Shown: one piece after another, positions 19,175 through 28,533 of the stretch
How the letters are laid out: the number at the start of each line of letters is the position of its first letter
How positions within the stretch are numbered: the stretch's first letter is position 1
Assembly (NCBI GenBank): GCA_000471925.1
Contig: CP006667.1
Coordinates: forward strand, 1,736,001-1,800,000
Length of the DNA stretch: 64,000 nucleotides
Source: Ralstonia pickettii DTP0602
Lineage (GTDB): Bacteria > Pseudomonadota > Gammaproteobacteria > Burkholderiales > Burkholderiaceae
Reading direction: 5' to 3'
Notes under the pieces: model-generated
Databases searched by the model: none
The model's input: the letters and a program-made list of their open reading frames with translations, nothing else
Told to the model about the DNA's origin: nothing
Position numbers and translations under genes: made by a program

Positions 19175-20593
19175 ATGCGCAACCGCTTCACCACCATCTG
19201 GATCTGGCTGGCGCTGTGCCCGCTGGCGGTCGATTTCAAGAGCGTCGACGAGAACGGCAGCCGCATCACGCAGATCCTGCTGACGCTGCCGGCCATCGCC
19301 GCCACCGTCGTGCTGGCCATGATCGCGCCGCGCTTTGCCGGCGGCAGCCAGCTGCGCACGGCGATCACCATCGCGCTGATGCTGACGGTGCCCGGCAGCC
19401 TGGTGCCGCAGCTGCTGCAGGGCAATGACTTCGGCAATTACCTGCGCGTGCTGCTGCCGTTCATGCTGACGCTGTTCGGCTTCCTGGCTGCCTGCCGCCC
19501 ATGGCAGCAGGACCGGCTCGTGCAGATCGAAAAAGCCATGTTCACCGGCATGGTGATTTCGCTGCTGTTCAGCTTTGCCTACGGTATGGCCATCGGCGGC
19601 GGGCTGGAGACGGTGCGCTTCCGCATTGTCTCGGTGGTGTTCCTGGCGCTGCAGGGGCTGCTGCTGCACGAGTTCGTGATCGCGCGGCGCTTTTCGAAGC
19701 TGACCGTGCTGCTGTTCCTGCTGTCGGTGGCGATCGAGCTGCTGAGCGTGACGCGCAGCCTGCTGGTCGGCACCGCCATGCTGTTCTGCCTGGCGACGTG
19801 GCTGGGCGCGCCGTCGCTGCGCCAGCTGCTCAAGTCGGTGGCGCGCGCGCTGGTGATTACGGTGGCGCTGATCGGCGGCACCGTGGTGATCGGCTCGGCG
19901 CTGTTCCCCAGCGTGGCCGCGCACTGGGAGCAACGCATCTCGGCCGCCAAGGCAACGGCATCGGGCATCGATCCCACCACCGCGACGCGGCTGGCGGAAA
20001 TCAAGGACCAGCTCGACCAGGTCACCGCCAGCACGGTCTCGTTGCTGCTGGGCAAGGGCTTCGGCCACAACTACCGCTACTCGCCCGACTACCTTACGGC
20101 GCTGTCGGGACAGATGAGCGAGAAGGAGTTCTACGCCATCAACGAATGGGCCGCGGGCCACAACTTCTGGGTCTACCAGCTCTTTGCCGGCGGGCTGATG
20201 TTCGGCCTGGCGCTGCCGTTCGCGGTGTTGTTCGCGCTGTGGCGCGGCGCATTGATCTACCGGCGCTGGCGCCGCGATGCGCCGGCCGCGCCTTACCTGC
20301 CGGTGCTGGGGCGCGCGCTGATGGTGCTGGCGGCGCTGCCGGCCACGTCGATCGGCGGCAACCCGCTGGGCCCGCGCTATGCCGGGCTGCTGTACGGCGT
20401 GGCGCTGGGGCTGCTGGTGGGTTCGTGCATGCGCCTGCAGCGCCTGACGATCCGCCGGGTGTTGCCGGCTGCTACGCGTCCGCCGGTCACTCGGCCGGGC
20501 GCACCGCAGCCGCCACGGCTGCCGGTCTTGTCTCCTGCCCGCGCGTCCGCCCCGGCGGCGCCGCGGCTCACCCTGCAAGGATCCCGCGCATGA
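19175..20593 (+). CDS. Wzy-like polysaccharide polymerase / O-antigen ligase family protein
   Basis: Hydrophobic protein of 472 aa with about ten predicted membrane helices and a large polar loop near residues 250-340 containing SLLLGKGFGHNYRYSPDYL and INEWAAGHNFWVYQLFAGGL. This arrangement, with a GxGxG..H...E..H-type loop between late helices, is that of O-antigen ligase/Wzy polymerases. No other polymerase candidate occurs in the locus, so Wzy is inferred. AGGAGG precedes the ATG by 5 nt. Its stop overlaps the following glycosyltransferase start (ATGA). The C-terminal ~60 residues are Pro/Ala-rich and likely cytoplasmic. Confidence 0.8.
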   Translation: MRNRFTTIWIWLALCPLAVDFKSVDENGSRITQILLTLPAIAATVVLAMIAPRFAGGSQLRTAITIALMLTVPGSLVPQLLQGNDFGNYLRVLLPFMLTLFGFLAACRPWQQDRLVQIEKAMFTGMVISLLFSFAYGMAIGGGLETVRFRIVSVVFLALQGLLLHEFVIARRFSKLTVLLFLLSVAIELLSVTRSLLVGTAMLFCLATWLGAPSLRQLLKSVARALVITVALIGGTVVIGSALFPSVAAHWEQRISAAKATASGIDPTTATRLAEIKDQLDQVTASTVSLLLGKGFGHNYRYSPDYLTALSGQMSEKEFYAINEWAAGHNFWVYQLFAGGLMFGLALPFAVLFALWRGALIYRRWRRDAPAAPYLPVLGRALMVLAALPATSIGGNPLGPRYAGLLYGVALGLLVGSCMRLQRLTIRRVLPAATRPPVTRPGAPQPPRLPVLSPARASAPAAPRLTLQGSRA

Positions 20594-21843
20594 AGATCCT
20601 GCAACTGCTGCCATCGCTCGATCCCCGCCAGGGCGGGCCCGCCGAGTGCGTGCGCCAGAGCGCCGTCGCGCTGGCCGCGCAGGGCCATCGGGTCGAGGTG
20701 CTGACGCTCGATGCACCCGATGCGCCGTGGCTGCGCGACGCCGGCCTGCCGGTGCATGCGCTCGGGCCCGCGCGCGGCGGCTACCGCTACTGCCCGGCGC
20801 TGCTGCCGTGGCTGCGCGAACACGCGCAGGGCTTTGACGCGGTCATCGTCAACGGGCTGTGGCAGCACCACGGTTTTGCTGCCTGGCAGGCGCTGCGCGA
20901 CAGCGGCGTGCCGTATTTCGTGTTCCCGCACGGCATGCTCGACCCGTGGTTCCGTCGCGCTTACCCGCTCAAGCACCTGAAGAAGTGGCTGTACTGGCCC
21001 TGGGCGGAATACCGCGTGCTGCGCGACGCGCGCGCGGTGCTGTTCACCGCGGAAGAAGAACGCCGGCGCGCACGCGAATCCTTCTGGCTGTATCGCGCCA
21101 ACGAACGCGTGGTCAGCTTCGGCACCAGCGCGCCGCCGCCGGCGCATGCGGCCGACGGCGGCAGCCTGGCCGAGCGCTTCCTGGCCGCCCATCCCGCGCT
21201 CCGCGGCAAGCGCCTGGTGCTGTTCCTCGGTCGCATCCACCCGAAAAAAGGCTGCGACCTGCTGATCGAGGCCTTCGCGCGGGAAGCCGCGCAGGTGCCC
21301 GCCGCGCACCTCGTGATCGCCGGGCCTGACAGCGCCGGCTGGGGCAGCGCGCTGCGCGAACTGGCCGCCGCGCGCGGAATCGCGGACCGCATCAGCTGGC
21401 CCGGCATGTTGCGCGACGAGATGAAGTGGGGCGCGTTCCGCGCCAGCGAAGTGTTCGCGCTGTCGTCGCACCAGGAAAACTTTGGCATCGCTGTCGCCGA
21501 GGCGCTGGGCTGCGGGCTGCCGGGCCTGCTGTCGACGGAGGTGAACATCTGGCGCGAAGTGGTGCAGGGCGGCGCGGGCATGGGCGCGGCGGACACCGTC
21601 GACGGCACGGCCGGGATGCTGCGCGGCTGGTTCGCGCTGACGCCGGCCGAGCGTGCGCGTATGCGCGCGCGTGCGCAGGCGGTATTTGCGCGGCACTTCA
21701 CCGTGGAAGCGATGGCGGCGGATCTGCTGCGCGTGGTGCAGGAGGGCGCCGCGCACGCGGCAGGCGCCCAGGGCAGCGGCATGCCGCGTCCGGCCGGACT
21801 GGCGACAAGCCTGCTGGCGCAAGGGGTCGAAGAAAAACGGTAA
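20590..21843 (+). CDS. Glycosyltransferase family 4 protein
   Basis: GT-B glycosyltransferase, 417 aa. The N-terminal acceptor domain starts MKILQLLPSLDPRQGGPAEC; a conserved VFPHGMLDPWFRRAYPLKHL stretch with KKWLYWP is typical of one GT4 branch found in exopolysaccharide loci. The donor domain shows RLVLFLGRIHPKKGCDLLIE, and VFALSSHQENFGIAVAEALG with the E-x7-E motif. The start codon overlaps the polymerase stop (ATGA). It is the last dedicated glycosyltransferase before the oxidoreductase and export genes. Confidence 0.88.
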   Translation: MKILQLLPSLDPRQGGPAECVRQSAVALAAQGHRVEVLTLDAPDAPWLRDAGLPVHALGPARGGYRYCPALLPWLREHAQGFDAVIVNGLWQHHGFAAWQALRDSGVPYFVFPHGMLDPWFRRAYPLKHLKKWLYWPWAEYRVLRDARAVLFTAEEERRRARESFWLYRANERVVSFGTSAPPPAHAADGGSLAERFLAAHPALRGKRLVLFLGRIHPKKGCDLLIEAFAREAAQVPAAHLVIAGPDSAGWGSALRELAAARGIADRISWPGMLRDEMKWGAFRASEVFALSSHQENFGIAVAEALGCGLPGLLSTEVNIWREVVQGGAGMGAADTVDGTAGMLRGWFALTPAERARMRARAQAVFARHFTVEAMAADLLRVVQEGAAHAAGAQGSGMPRPAGLATSLLAQGVEEKR

Positions 21844-21938
21844 GGGGGCTGGCGCAGGAACCTGATGGACTGGACGGGGGCTCGCGCACGCCCGCTTTTG
21901 GGGGTGCAGGACGGCAAGGGCAAATGGGGAGCGACGCT

Positions 21939-23648
21939 ATGTTTGTCGATGCAAGGCAAGTCGAACAAAACACGACAATACGCACCACGGTGTGCATCGT
22001 GGGCGCGGGGGTGGCGGGCATCACGCTGGCGCTGCAGATGCAGCGCATGGGCATCGATGCCTGCGTGCTGGAAAGCGGCGGCTACAAGCCGGACGAAGAC
22101 ACGCGGGACCTGTACCGGGGCGAAAACGCAGGGCTGCCCTATACCTTCGCCGACGGCTGCCGCAGCCGCTACCTGGGCGGCAGCAGCAACTGCTGGGGCG
22201 GCTGGTGCCGGCCGCTGGACCCCTGGGACCTGGAGCGCCGCGACTGGGTGCCGCACAGCGGCTGGCCGTTCGGGCTGGACGAGCTCAGGCCTTACTACGC
22301 GCGCACCCATGAGCTGCTGCGGCTGGGGCCGGACAACTTCGAGCCGGCGTGGTGGGAGCAGGCCATCGGCCGCGCCGACGTGAAGCGCCTGCCGCTCAGT
22401 GGCCACAGCATCCGCGACACCATCTCGCAATTCAGCCCGCCGGCTCGCTTCGGCAAGCTGTACCGCGAGATGCTTGCCGCCGCCTCGCGGGTCAAGGTGT
22501 TCCTCTACGCCAACGTGACCGCCATCGAGACCGATGCCGGCGCCGGCGCGGTCACTCACTTGTCGGTGGCGACGCTCAGCGGCAAGCGCTTCCGCGTGGT
22601 GGCGCAGCGCTTCGTGCTGGCCGCCGGCGGCATCGAGAACGCACGGCTGATGCTGGCCTCGAACCGCACCAGCCAGGCGGGGCTGGGCAATGCCCACGAC
22701 CTGGTCGGGCGCTACTTCATGGACCATCCGCGGCTGATTTCGGGTTGGGTGCATTTCAGCAAGGCGTGGTCGCGCAACAAGCTCTACGACATCAAGTACC
22801 ACTACCAGAACCCCGCGGTCAGCGCGCATGGCACGCGCATCTCTTCGCAGTTCGCGCTGCGCCCGGAAGTGCTGGCGCGCGAGCGGCTGCTCAATGCGCG
22901 GGTCTGGTTCTTCTCGATGTTCTACGGCGAGGGCAGCGCCGGCGCCGAGGCGCTGATCCGCGCCAAGCAGGCGATGCTGCGCAAGGACCAGCCGGGCTAC
23001 CGGCTCGGCCGCGACCTGCTGACCATGGCCACGCACCCGGTCGATACCGTCGGCTTCGGCCTGACGCGGCTGCTGCAGCCGCGCGCGCTGATCGCGGGCG
23101 TGCGCATGCAGGCTATCGTCGAGGCCGCGCCCGATCCCGACAGCCGCGTGACACTGTCGGCGCAGCGCGACCGGCTCGGCATGCCGCGCGTGCGCGTCGA
23201 CTGGCGGGTCGGCAGCCTGGTGCAGCGCACGTTCGACCGCACCTTTGCGCTGCTGGCTGAAGAACTGGAGCGCACCGGCGTGGCCCGCGTCACGCTCGAC
23301 CCGCCCACCGAAGGGCAGCCGTGGCCGACTTCGCTGGAAGGGACCTGGCACCACATGGGCACCACGCGCATGCATGACTCGCCCAGGCAGGGCGTGGTCG
23401 ACCGCAACTGCCGCGTGCACGGCATCGGCAACCTGTATGTGGCCGGCAGCTCGGTGTTCCCGACCGTGGGCGCCAACTTTCCGACCATCACCATTGCCGC
23501 GCTGGCGCTGCGGCTGAGCGAGCACCTGGCGCGCACGCTGGACGACACCGCGCGCGTGGCCGGCGTGGCGCCGGCAGCGAACGCGCAGGCGCACGCCGAA
23601 GCGCAGGCGGTGGCGGCGCCGGATGCATTCGAAGGAGAACCCTCATGA
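21939..23648 (+). CDS. GMC-family FAD-dependent oxidoreductase
   Basis: Flavoprotein oxidoreductase of the glucose-methanol-choline family, 569 aa. The FAD motif VCIVGAGVAGITLALQMQR (GxGxxG at residues 22-27) is followed by RYLGGSSNCWGGWCRPLD, RFVLAAGGIENARLMLASNR, and the C-terminal GMC signature HHMGTTRMHDSP with SSVFPTVGANFPTITIAALA. No signal peptide is seen, so it acts in the cytoplasm or at the inner face of the membrane. GGGGAG precedes the ATG at 21939. Its place between glycosyltransferases and wza suggests oxidation of a sugar, lipid or nucleotide-sugar intermediate of the polymer. The substrate is unknown. It overlaps wza by 4 nt. Confidence 0.88.
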   Translation: MFVDARQVEQNTTIRTTVCIVGAGVAGITLALQMQRMGIDACVLESGGYKPDEDTRDLYRGENAGLPYTFADGCRSRYLGGSSNCWGGWCRPLDPWDLERRDWVPHSGWPFGLDELRPYYARTHELLRLGPDNFEPAWWEQAIGRADVKRLPLSGHSIRDTISQFSPPARFGKLYREMLAAASRVKVFLYANVTAIETDAGAGAVTHLSVATLSGKRFRVVAQRFVLAAGGIENARLMLASNRTSQAGLGNAHDLVGRYFMDHPRLISGWVHFSKAWSRNKLYDIKYHYQNPAVSAHGTRISSQFALRPEVLARERLLNARVWFFSMFYGEGSAGAEALIRAKQAMLRKDQPGYRLGRDLLTMATHPVDTVGFGLTRLLQPRALIAGVRMQAIVEAAPDPDSRVTLSAQRDRLGMPRVRVDWRVGSLVQRTFDRTFALLAEELERTGVARVTLDPPTEGQPWPTSLEGTWHHMGTTRMHDSPRQGVVDRNCRVHGIGNLYVAGSSVFPTVGANFPTITIAALALRLSEHLARTLDDTARVAGVAPAANAQAHAEAQAVAAPDAFEGEPS

Positions 23649-24802
23649 GCTATCGGATCGTGATCGCAGGCTTGCTCGCGGGCGCGCTGTCGGCGTGCTC
23701 GTGGGCGCCGGGTCCGGCGCTGGACGGTAGCCGGCTGGACGACAACCTGCGGGCCAAGACCGGCACGCAGACTTACCCGGTGCGGCTCGTCACCGCCGAG
23801 GTGATCCGCGCCCAGATCGATGCCGTGCTGGCATCGAACAGCCAGGTATCGCCGGCGCGCGGCGCGGACCTGCGCACCAGCATCGAACGCTACGAGTACC
23901 TGGTGGGCCCGCAGGACGTGCTGGGCGTGACGGTGCTGTTCAATCCGCAGCTCAGTTCGACCGCGCCGGCCGCGCCCGCCGCCGCCCAGATGCTGCCGAC
24001 CGAGGCGGCGCAGCCGCAGGTGCCGCTGGACCAGAACGGTTTTCGCGTCTCGCGCAACGGTGAGCTGTACTATCCGCCGGTGGGCGTGCTCAAGGTCGGC
24101 GGGCGCAGCATCGAGGACGTGCGCAGGATGATCTCGCGCGGGCTGGAGCGCGACCTGCGCGATCCCCGCGTGGACGTGCGCGTGATCGCCTACCGGCACG
24201 GGCGCGTCGACGTGACCGGGATGGTGCGCAACCCCGGCTCGATCCCGGTCACAGATGTGCCGCTGACCATGATCAACGCGGTCGCGCGCACCGGCGGCAC
24301 CATGCCCGAGGCCGATGTGCAGAAGGTGCGGCTGACACGCGGCAACGATGTCTATGAACTGGACCTCGAAGCCCTGATCGACCGCCGCAACGGCTACAGC
24401 GACTTCCTGCTGCAGGCGGGCGACATCGTCAACGTGCCCGACCGGCTCGGCAGCCGCATCTTCATCCTGGGCGAAGTGGTCAAGCCAACCTCGCTGCTGA
24501 TGAACCGCGGCCGCCTGACGCTGGCCGATGCGCTGGCCGGCGTCAATAGCATCGACGTGCGCTATGCCGACCCGCGCCAGGTCTTCATCATCCGCGGCAT
24601 GCGCGACAGCCCGACCACGCCTGAGGTGTTCCGCCTCGACATGAGCCAGGTCGATGCGCTGCTGCTGTCGACGCAGTTCCGGCTCGAGCCGCTCGACGTG
24701 GTCTATGTCGGCACCTCGGATGCGGTGCGCTTCAACCGCGTGCTGGAGCAGATCACGCCGACCATCCAGACGCTGTTCTTCACCAAGGAGCTGTCGCGCT
24801 GA
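23645..24802 (+). CDS. Outer-membrane polysaccharide export lipoprotein (Wza-like)
   Basis: Exports the finished polymer through the outer membrane as a multimeric channel partnering Wzc. The N-terminal lipoprotein signal ends in the lipobox LSAC with lipidated Cys at residue 18. A Poly_export domain follows (YEYLVGPQDVLGVTVLFNPQ), then SLBB-type repeats such as RVDVTGMVRNPGSIPVTDVP and RIFILGEVVKPTSLLMNRG. Length of 385 aa agrees with Wza. The ATGA overlap with the GMC oxidoreductase indicates coupling. A ~110-bp gap separates it from the Crp-like gene, where a new promoter could lie. Confidence 0.93.
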   Translation: MSYRIVIAGLLAGALSACSWAPGPALDGSRLDDNLRAKTGTQTYPVRLVTAEVIRAQIDAVLASNSQVSPARGADLRTSIERYEYLVGPQDVLGVTVLFNPQLSSTAPAAPAAAQMLPTEAAQPQVPLDQNGFRVSRNGELYYPPVGVLKVGGRSIEDVRRMISRGLERDLRDPRVDVRVIAYRHGRVDVTGMVRNPGSIPVTDVPLTMINAVARTGGTMPEADVQKVRLTRGNDVYELDLEALIDRRNGYSDFLLQAGDIVNVPDRLGSRIFILGEVVKPTSLLMNRGRLTLADALAGVNSIDVRYADPRQVFIIRGMRDSPTTPEVFRLDMSQVDALLLSTQFRLEPLDVVYVGTSDAVRFNRVLEQITPTIQTLFFTKELSR

Positions 24803-24914
24803 CTGACTGGCAGGACCGGAACAACAAAACCGCGGGCGCGCGCAGGAAGCATGCAGAACGCGCGCAGCGCCGCGGATCGAGGAAATCATCGTCGCAGCAG
24901 AACGGGGAGCCGAC

Positions 24915-25712
24915 ATGGAGAGCCAATTTTCGCGGCCGGAGTTCAACTACGTGCTGGCCGCGCTGTTGCAGGAAGACTGCTATCCGCTGGCGCAGCAGCT
25001 TGAGCTGGTCAGGCTGCGCGCCGGCCAGATGCTGAGCGAAATGGGCCAGCGCATCCACCACGTGCATTTCCCGACGACGGCGGTGGTGTCGATGCTGGCC
25101 GTGTCCGAGTCCGGCGCGGCCATCGAGGTGGCGGTGGCGGGCAAGGAGGGGCTGATCGGCATGCCGGTCCTGACCGGCGGCGATTCCATGCCTTATCGGG
25201 TGGAAGTGCGTTGCACCGGGCTGGCCTACCGCATCCCGGCCACGGCGATGCGCGATGCGTTCATGCAATCCGCCGCGATACGCAGTGCCAGCCTGCTTTA
25301 TGTTCAGGCGCTGCTGACGCAGGTGGCGCAGGTCGCGGTCTGCAACCGGCATCACTCGCTGCACGATCAGGTGTGCCGCTGGCTGCTGCTGACGCTGGAG
25401 CGCATGCATTCGCGCGAGTTGCTGATCACGCAGCAAGGCATCGCCGACCGGCTTGGCGTGCGGCGCGAGGGCGTGGCCGCGGCCATCGGCCGCATGCAGG
25501 ACCTCGGGCTGCTCCTGACCAGCCGCGGCCGCATCGCGTTGCTCGACCGTCCCAGGCTGGAAGCGATGGGCTGCGAATGCTACCGCGTGATCAAGCGCGA
25601 ATACGCCCGCTTGCTGCCGCCCCCGGCTGGGCATGCCGCTGCCTTCGCGGCAGCGGCCGGTCCGCGGCCATGCCATGCCGATCACGGCGTCCCGCTGAGG
25701 AGTTGCGTATGA
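24915..25712 (+). CDS. Crp/Fnr-family transcriptional regulator
   Basis: 265-aa regulator with an N-terminal cyclic-nucleotide-binding-like beta-roll (LELVRLRAGQMLSEMGQRIH, VVSMLAVSESGAAIEVAVAG) and a C-terminal HTH_Crp domain (ITQQGIADRLGVRREGVAAA). No N-terminal Fnr-type cysteine cluster is present, so it is unlikely to be an oxygen sensor of the Fnr type; the ligand is unknown. The ribosome site GGGGAG precedes the ATG at 24915. It shares an ATGA overlap with the second wzc, so regulator and kinase are probably made together, which suggests local control of export genes. The C-terminal tail is rich in Pro/Ala. Confidence 0.88.
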   Translation: MESQFSRPEFNYVLAALLQEDCYPLAQQLELVRLRAGQMLSEMGQRIHHVHFPTTAVVSMLAVSESGAAIEVAVAGKEGLIGMPVLTGGDSMPYRVEVRCTGLAYRIPATAMRDAFMQSAAIRSASLLYVQALLTQVAQVAVCNRHHSLHDQVCRWLLLTLERMHSRELLITQQGIADRLGVRREGVAAAIGRMQDLGLLLTSRGRIALLDRPRLEAMGCECYRVIKREYARLLPPPAGHAAAFAAAAGPRPCHADHGVPLRSCV

Positions 25713-28072
25713 ACGCCCATGTCCATGACGCGCACGCCGGCATGCCGTCAACACGCGGCCAGGCGCCGCTGCGCGAGCATGCCGGCTGGATCGCGCTTGC
25801 CACGGTGGCGGCCGCGCTGGCCGGTGCGCTCTACGCGTGGTCGCTGCCGCCGCGCTACCAGGCCGACGTGCTGATCGGCGCGCCACGCGGCGAGCCGATG
25901 CCGTGGCAGGCACAGCGGCCGGGCGGGCCGGGCGGGCAGAATGCAACGGTGCTCGATACCGGCGTGCTTGCCAGCCGGACGGTGCTGGCGCCGGTAGTGC
26001 ATGAGCACGGGCTCGATCTCGAAGCGGCGCCGCGGCATGTGCCGCTGCTCGCCACGCTGTGGTCTTGGCTCGTGCAGCCAGGCGGCGACGGGCTGCTGCC
26101 GGCGCCGCTGCCGATATTGGCGGCATACGGCTGGGGCGGCGAGCGCGTGGCCGTCGACACGCTGGCGGTGCCCCAGGCGCTGGTCGACCACCCGCTGCGC
26201 CTGGTGGCGCTGGGCGGCCAGCGTTTCCGGCTGGAGACGCCCGGCGGGCAAGCGCTGCTGGAGGGCGAGGCGGGTACGCCGGCGCACGGCCGCGAGGTCT
26301 CGCTGCGGCTGTCCGCGCTGGTGGCGCGCCCCGGCACTCAGTTCACGCTGGTGCGGCGCGACAGCGCCGCGGCGGTGGCTGCGCTCGCCGGTGCCCTGCG
26401 CATCGAGCCGGCGCGCCCGGCCACGTGGCAGCCCGGCGAACCATTCGGCGACGCGATCCGCATCGGCTGGCGCGACACCGATCCGCAACGCGCCAGTGCC
26501 GTGGTCAACGCAATCGCCGCTTCGTACGCCCACACGCTGGCGCAGCAACGCCAGGAGCAGGCCGGGCGCACGCTTGACTTCATCACTGGCGAGCTGCCGC
26601 GCGTGCGGGCCGAGCTGGAGCTGGCCGAAAGCGCGCTGGCCCGCCACCGTGCGCGCGCGGGCTCATTGCTGCCCAGCCAGGATGCGCAGTCCTACCTGCA
26701 CGGCAGCATCGAATACCAGCGGCAGATCTCTTCACTGCGGCTCGACCGCGCGCGGCTGTTGCGGCACTACACGCCGGAGAACCAAGAGGTGCGCGCGATC
26801 GACGACCAGATCGAGCAGCTGCGCAACGACCGCCGCAGCCTCGACGGCCGGCTGCAGGGGCTGTCCGAGGCCGAGCGCGACCAGGTCTCGCTGACGCGCG
26901 ACGTCAAGGTGGCCGAAGACGCCTACATGTCGCTGCGCAGCCAGGCGCAGCGGCTGGCGCTGGCGCGCGCCGACGCCGGCGGCGAGGCACTGCTGCTCGA
27001 CGCGGCCACGCCGTCGGTGGTCCCCGCGGGGCCGCCGCGCGCGCTGCTTACCGCGGCGGCGGGCGCGGCGGGACTGCTGCTGGCACTCGCCGGGGCCATG
27101 CTGCGGGAGCGCCGCGCCGCGCAACTGGCCTCGGCCGGCACCGTCGAAGCCGGGCTGGCGCTGCCGGTGATCTGCGAGGTGATGTTCAGTAGCGAGCAGC
27201 GCCAGCTCGGGCAGCGCGCGCGCGCGCCGGGCAGCACGGTGGAGCTGGCTGCCGGCGAGGGCGCGGTCGTGGCGAGGGTGCAGGGCGGTATCAGTGACGC
27301 CGGCTGCGCCGGCCATGACCAGTACCTGCTGGCCCGCCAGCATCCGGACGCGCTGGCGGTGGAAGGGCTGCGCATACTGCGCGCCGCCTTGCAGCTCGGC
27401 CTGGCGCCGCGCGGCCGGCGCATTGTCGCGCTGACCAGTGCCCGCGCGGGCGAGGGCAAGACCTTTACCGCGGCTAACCTGGCGGTAGTGGCCGCCGATG
27501 CCGGCCTGCGCGTGCTGCTGGTCGACGCCGACCTGCGGCGCGGCGCGCTGGTCGGCCACTTCGGCATCGACGGCGGCCCCGGCCTTGCCGATGTGCTGGC
27601 CGGCAACGTGAGCCTGCGCGATGCAGCGCGGCGCACCGCGGTGTCCGACCTGTGGCTGTTGGGCGCCGGCACGCTGCCCTCCAACCCCTCCGAGCTGCTC
27701 AGCCAGCCGCGCCTGCGCGAGATGCTGGCCGAGGCCGAGTCGCGCTTCGACCTGGTGCTGGTCGACACGCCCCCGGTGCTGGCCGTGGCTGACGCCATGC
27801 TGGTCTGCCACCTGGCCGGCGCGACGCTGCTGCTGATGCGCGCGCTGGAAACGCCGCAGGCACTGGCGGCGCAGGCGCTGAGCCAGCTCGGGCGTGGCGG
27901 GGCGGTGGTGGTCGGCGGCGTCATCAACGGCGTGTCGCCGCGCCATGACAAGGCGCGACTGGCCGATACGCGCGCGCTGCTGCGCGGCAGCGCCGGCCGC
28001 CCGCATGTGCCGGCGCTGCCTGTCTGGCAGAACAGCGGTCGCGTCGTGGAGTTGGAGGGAAAGCGTCGATGA
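25709..28072 (+). CDS. Second Wzc-like chain-length determinant / tyrosine-kinase-like ATPase
   Basis: 787-aa homologue of the Wzc at 10735-12978: N-terminal membrane helix (WIALATVAAALAGALYAW), long periplasmic Wzz domain with coiled coil (residues ~290-390), second helix near 450 and a cytoplasmic ATPase. Walker A SARAGEGKTFTAANLAV lies near residue 578, Walker A' LLVDADLRRGALVG near 604, and Walker B LVLVDTPPVLAV near 684. Unlike the first Wzc it lacks a C-terminal tyrosine cluster; the tail ends with SGRVVELEGKRR. It may therefore not autophosphorylate in the usual way. It overlaps the Crp-like gene and the VanZ-like gene by 4 nt each, forming a tight three-gene unit. Confidence 0.88.
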   Translation: MNAHVHDAHAGMPSTRGQAPLREHAGWIALATVAAALAGALYAWSLPPRYQADVLIGAPRGEPMPWQAQRPGGPGGQNATVLDTGVLASRTVLAPVVHEHGLDLEAAPRHVPLLATLWSWLVQPGGDGLLPAPLPILAAYGWGGERVAVDTLAVPQALVDHPLRLVALGGQRFRLETPGGQALLEGEAGTPAHGREVSLRLSALVARPGTQFTLVRRDSAAAVAALAGALRIEPARPATWQPGEPFGDAIRIGWRDTDPQRASAVVNAIAASYAHTLAQQRQEQAGRTLDFITGELPRVRAELELAESALARHRARAGSLLPSQDAQSYLHGSIEYQRQISSLRLDRARLLRHYTPENQEVRAIDDQIEQLRNDRRSLDGRLQGLSEAERDQVSLTRDVKVAEDAYMSLRSQAQRLALARADAGGEALLLDAATPSVVPAGPPRALLTAAAGAAGLLLALAGAMLRERRAAQLASAGTVEAGLALPVICEVMFSSEQRQLGQRARAPGSTVELAAGEGAVVARVQGGISDAGCAGHDQYLLARQHPDALAVEGLRILRAALQLGLAPRGRRIVALTSARAGEGKTFTAANLAVVAADAGLRVLLVDADLRRGALVGHFGIDGGPGLADVLAGNVSLRDAARRTAVSDLWLLGAGTLPSNPSELLSQPRLREMLAEAESRFDLVLVDTPPVLAVADAMLVCHLAGATLLLMRALETPQALAAQALSQLGRGGAVVVGGVINGVSPRHDKARLADTRALLRGSAGRPHVPALPVWQNSGRVVELEGKRR

Positions 28073-28461
28073 GACATCGCCTGGCGTGGTGCGCCACTGG
28101 CTTGCTGGTGCTGGTGCTGCTAGTCGGCACGCAAATCCCCGGACGCATGCGAGACCTGCTCGAGCGCGGCCTGCACGCGCCGTTTCCGCTGTCGTCGCTG
28201 GCGCATTTCCTGCTGTTTATCGGCATGGCTTGGCTGTTGGCCTCGCGACCGATCGCCTGGCCGGTGCGGCATAGCGGCGCCGCGCTGCTTTGCCTGGCGC
28301 TGCTGACCGAGGGGCTGCAGGTCTTTGCCGTCAACCGCCATCCGCGCTGGCTCGATGTCGGCATCGACATGGCGGGCTTCCTGGTTGGCTCGCTGATCGT
28401 GGTGTGGATGGGGGGGCGGCGTGTGTTGCCTTCCGGCGCCGGCTCGGAGCCCGCGGGCTGA
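28069..28461 (+). CDS. VanZ-like membrane protein
   Basis: Small (130 aa) inner-membrane protein of the VanZ-like family with four predicted helices. Typical features are an N-terminal helix ending before QIPGRMRDLL, the polar-flanked SLAHFLLFIGMAWLLA helix with its conserved histidine, the LTEGLQVFAVNRHPRWLDVG segment and DMAGFLVGSLIVVW. Function in this family is not settled; members in exopolysaccharide loci are common. It is coupled to the second wzc by an ATGA overlap and is the last gene of the locus before mobile-element debris. An AGCCCGCGGGCT palindrome lies at its stop codon, without a T-tract. Confidence 0.82.
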   Translation: MRHRLAWCATGLLVLVLLVGTQIPGRMRDLLERGLHAPFPLSSLAHFLLFIGMAWLLASRPIAWPVRHSGAALLCLALLTEGLQVFAVNRHPRWLDVGIDMAGFLVGSLIVVWMGGRRVLPSGAGSEPAG

Positions 28462-28533
28462 AGCGGTGTGTGCCGCGCACGTCGGATGCAATGGCTCCGC
28501 CACTTTGTCAGAGTGGTCGGCGTACGTTCCGAA

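Noticed and set aside
28448..28459. AGCCCGCGGGCT palindrome at the VanZ stop as a terminator
   Set aside because: No loop and no T-tract; likely chance in GC-rich sequence.
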